This document shows positions 61,460 to 64,000 of a stretch of DNA of 64,000 nt, one piece after another. Source of the stretch: Gemmatimonadaceae bacterium (GTDB lineage Bacteria; Gemmatimonadota; Gemmatimonadetes; Gemmatimonadales; Gemmatimonadaceae); the NCBI GenBank assembly GCA_016720905.1, contig JADKJT010000005.1, positions 229,862 to 293,861 on the forward strand, in the 5' to 3' direction. Both the position numbers and the translations under genes were made by a program. Each line of letters starts with the position of its first letter. Position 1 is the stretch's first letter. Below the pieces are notes generated by a model that saw only the letters and a list, made by a program, of their open reading frames with translations, had not been told where the DNA came from and did no database searches.

Positions 61460-61888
61460 ATGGCATCGCGAAAACCGCAGAAGCCTATGCGCAATGATGC
61501 GTTGAAGGTGATGACGCAGATGTTCGGCGGCGCGCCAGGATGGGAGAAGGGTGTGGCCGCCGCTGCGGCCGCTGCGGAGATCGCCGAGGAAGTGTACGCG
61601 CTGCGCGAACGTCACGGCCTCACGCAGCTCGGCTTGGCCATGCTGATCGGCTCATCGCAATCGGCGGTCGCACGCATGGAGAATGGCGCGTATCGTGGGC
61701 ATTCGTTCGCCGTGTTGCGGCGTATGGCGGCGGCAGTTGGCGAGCAGGTGAGCTTCAAGTTTGTCGCAGCCGCGCCGGGCTTCCTCCCCTCGACCGGTTC
61801 GAAGAAGCCTGTTCGTTTAGCGCAGACTCCGCGTAGTTCAGGAGTCCGGCCGATCGAAAAGAAGCGGCTGGTGAGGGGGCGTGCATGA
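61460..61888 (+). CDS. Xre/HigA-type helix-turn-helix antitoxin, module 2
   Basis: A 142-residue protein with a helix-turn-helix at about 46-100: EEVYALRERHGLTQLGLAML, SSQSAVARMENGAYRGHSFA. It contains the same leading MFGGAPGWEKG block as its paralogue in module 1. It probably binds the 61003-61020 palindrome and neutralises the toxin encoded just upstream. The toxin-first order is typical of higBA. The downstream gene is a TIR-domain protein on the same strand. Confidence 0.87.
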   Translation: MASRKPQKPMRNDALKVMTQMFGGAPGWEKGVAAAAAAAEIAEEVYALRERHGLTQLGLAMLIGSSQSAVARMENGAYRGHSFAVLRRMAAAVGEQVSFKFVAAAPGFLPSTGSKKPVRLAQTPRSSGVRPIEKKRLVRGRA

Positions 61889-62099
61889 CTGGGTGAAGTT
61901 CAGCGACTCGCGCAGCAGTGGCACCGTTCCCGTTGGATTGACATCGCACCGCCTGACCGGGATGTTCGACGGCACAGCTCCGCGAACGGCCGACATTGGT
62001 GCTCGCGAGTAACTCAACAGTCCGCTCATCAACGCCGATGCTTCCTTTCGAATACCTGTCGCCCGCCTCCAGGCTCGCTGCCACCTGGTATCTCGTTCG

Positions 62100-63089
62100 T
62101 CGAGGGCGACCTGACGAAGATTCTGTGTCACGCGCCAGTCGATGCGTTGCTGGTCTCCGCGTTCGAGAACGACTACGCGAGAACGGCAACCTCGTTGATT
62201 GGCGCTCTGGCGCGCATTGGGGTTGATGTTGGCGCACTCGCCGAACAGAAGGCTGACGATCTCCGAGACGTGGGGCGGTGCTGGATTTCAGCGCCCCTGC
62301 CAGTGGAACTTGCAACGGCGGTTGGCTTCAGTCAGATCATCTGCTTCGAGTCTCGGCCCGGGGAGCCCATCGAGGTGAGTATCGCGGCCATTGGGCTCGC
62401 ACTCGGCGGCAGTGAACACCCATCGCATTCGCAGTGTGGCTATGCCCCTCATCGCGACCGGCGACCAGCAGCGATCGATCAGTGAAGTGGTCCCCGTGTT
62501 GCTTGAGGTGCTCACGCGTCACATGCGGCTTGGGTCGGCGCTCGGGCGCGCGGTGATTGCCGTGCATGACGCGATGAGCGTCCCCACGGTTCGGGAGGCG
62601 ATCCGGCAATTCCGATCGCGTGCGACCGTGCTGCCGGTCGTGAATGAACACGAAGTATTCATCAGCTATCAGCACGGCAGCGTGAACGAGATCGACCACT
62701 TCCTTAGCGTGGTCCGGTCGGCGCGGCCGAGGACTTCGGTGTGGATGGATCGGGAACGCCTGAAACCCGGGCATGGATGGAATTCGATGATCGCCGGGGC
62801 CATCGACGGCGCGAAGATTTTCGTGCCGTTCTACTCGCGCCAGTATTTCAGCTCCATGATCTGCCAGGAGGAGCTGGCGGCCGCGCATATCCGACGGCGG
62901 GCGTTGCGGAGTGAATTCATTCTGCCAGTCCTCCTTGATGACGTTGCACTGTCGTCATACTTGCAGGTTACGCAGTTCAAGGATGCGCGGATCAATAACA
63001 AGGAAAAGCTGACGGAGGCTGCGCATTCGTTGGCCGCCAGGCTCGACGCGCGAACGACGACGTTTGCCCCGCTGCGGGACTTCAACTGA
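62100..63089 (+). pseudogene. TIR-domain protein with N-terminal conserved domain, one frameshift
   Basis: One frame encodes FVEGDLTKILCHAPVDALLV, SAFENDYARTATSLIGALAR and CWISAPL, up to about 62410. Another frame, from about 62410, continues RSVAMPLIATGDQQRSISEV and then the TIR domain: HEVFISYQHGSVNEIDHFLS, MDRERLKPGHGWN and CQEELAAAHIRRRA, stopping at 63087-63089. The shift lies near 62405-62420; the 5' end is approximate and no good start codon is found. TIR domains in bacteria often act as NADases in phage defence. The flanking toxin-antitoxin genes fit a defence-island setting. The N-terminal part resembles a region I have seen attached to other TIR proteins. Confidence 0.72.
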
Positions 63090-63879
63090 TAACGGCCCAA
63101 AATGGCGCCGGGTCGGGGCTAAAGAGGAATGGCCCCGACCAAGTGCTCGGACTCGTTTCAGATCTCGACGCTCCCCACCGTCCTCGCGCGCCCTCTGTAC
63201 GCCAGGAGTAAAGCAGTCCAGCGGCGAGCATCAGCTCCGTCGACGGCTCCGGAACAACGGACGTCACCGTAATGCCAAAATGAAACTCGGGATCATCGTA
63301 GCCGTCGGCCTGCGGTAGGTTCGCGTAGACACGGTCGCCCGCCATTCGCTCATCGAACGCGGTGAGCGCGTAGACGTATCCGTTATCGGTAAACCCGCTG
63401 GCGCCGGCCGCGTTCACAAACGGGCCGGCGTCGTATCGCAGCCGCGGGGTCATCACGGATCCGGCGATCGTGGCATAACTGGCGAACGTCGAGGTTGGTG
63501 TGACAATCGAGATGCGAGGATTGATCTCATTGTCAAAGAACAGATTGAAGCCCCGATACGCCTCAAGGCCTGCATGGGGCGGCGCCGCATCGAGGGCGGC
63601 ATAGAGATCATTAGTCCCGGCCGACAGCAACCGGCCAAGGTCGCTCTGGGAGGCTCCCGTAAGGAAGGCGCCACCCGGCGTGTCGCTCACCCAAATGCCG
63701 AACCAGTTGCCGCCCGTCGGCGTATGGTCGCTGGTCCAGGGCGCGGATATGAAGCTGCCGTTCGGGTTCGCCCAGTACGAGCTGATGCCCGTCAGTTTGA
63801 GAGTCTGTGCATTGGCGATCGACGTGGCCAGCAGGACCGCTGGGATTGAGGCGGCGATACGGCGAAAATGTGAGCCCAT
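63082..63879 (-). CDS. PEP-CTERM protein with tail shifted by one base
   Basis: A 265-residue exported protein with signal peptide through ANAQ (about residue 25) and the PEP motif VVPEPSTELMLAAGL near residue 210. In the open frame the tail reads YSWRTEGARGRWG and continues 45 residues, unlike PEP-CTERM tails. Adding one G near 63214 gives GLALLLAYRGRARTVG and a stop a few codons later, a normal hydrophobic helix plus basic end. The body is beta-rich and of unknown family. The open frame overlaps the stop of the TIR gene by eight bases. The other members of an exosortase system are not in this window. Confidence 0.8.
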   Translation of the reverse strand: MGSHFRRIAASIPAVLLATSIANAQTLKLTGISSYWANPNGSFISAPWTSDHTPTGGNWFGIWVSDTPGGAFLTGASQSDLGRLLSAGTNDLYAALDAAPPHAGLEAYRGFNLFFDNEINPRISIVTPTSTFASYATIAGSVMTPRLRYDAGPFVNAAGASGFTDNGYVYALTAFDERMAGDRVYANLPQADGYDDPEFHFGITVTSVVPEPSTELMLAAGLLYSWRTEGARGRWGASRSETSPSTWSGPFLFSPDPAPFWAVIS

Positions 63880-64000
63880 GATCGGATGTTGGAAGAGAGT
63901 TCAGTGTGCATTCCGGAAGGGCAATAGTGGCTCCCAGGCGTCTCGTACCCGTCAATACGGCATCGAAACTCGAATTCGACGCTATGCGACGCCCTGCGGT

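Noticed and set aside
1..64000. tRNA or rRNA genes
   Set aside because: I scanned intergenic stretches and saw no cloverleaf-like or rRNA-like sequence, but this was by eye and cannot exclude a tRNA.

Overview
The window looks like a chromosome segment of a Gemmatimonas-like bacterium (phylum Gemmatimonadota), judged from gene content only. It is GC-rich. It carries TolB-propeller/amidohydrolase fusions, many Ig-like lipoproteins, a TonB receptor with a DUF4249-like partner, DUF2911 and DUF4382 proteins, futalosine-pathway menaquinone genes (mqnB-mqnD), an ECF sigma factor next to a Ser/Thr kinase, and a PEP-CTERM protein. No rRNA, tRNA, CRISPR array or complete insertion sequence was seen.

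Layout. 0-14.3 kb is clean and mostly intact: a TonB receptor operon, a small membrane protein, yccF, an S9 peptidase followed by PCYCGC, DUF2911 and glycine-rich-domain genes, an RCK potassium channel, a large TolB/amidohydrolase protein, a vapBC toxin-antitoxin pair and a small conserved 'hydrolase'. 14.4-15.9 kb is a scrap heap of fragments of nearby genes (OPT transporter start, amidohydrolase start, hydrolase end) around an intact GntR regulator. 15.9-18.3 kb is an intact Ig-like lipoprotein. 18.4-28.65 kb is a run of plus-strand genes, all broken by frameshifts but still recognisable: ECF sigma factor, Ser/Thr kinase, OPT transporter, SRPBCC, VOC, amidase, creatininase and ketopantoate-reductase-like genes. 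The frameshifts are either real decay or assembly indels. The series continues into intact SDR, M20 peptidase and amino-acid permease genes, so 24.8-32.2 kb may once have been one catabolic operon for an amide or peptide-like nitrogen compound.

32-56 kb holds a Uma2 protein, a tandem triplication of plug-only TonB-like proteins (middle copy dead), a MacB-type permease, a collagen-like hexaheme lipoprotein, two amidohydrolase/metallo-beta-lactamase genes separated by a poly-C tract, mqnB-mqnD, an aminoacyl-tRNA deacylase, a Tat-exported aminotransferase, a lipoprotein with a gluzincin-like zinc-protease motif, a VWA protein and a PafB/PafC-like WYL pair. A family of 100-160 bp palindromes lies 3' of several of these genes, with arm sequences that covary.

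56.7-63.1 kb is a small toxin-antitoxin/defence-like cluster: DUF2442, an RHH antitoxin, a SEC-C protein, DUF2283, two tandem RelE/HigB-Xre modules with different palindromic operators (one toxin deleted), and a frameshifted TIR-domain protein. The window ends with a PEP-CTERM protein whose sorting tail is shifted by one base.
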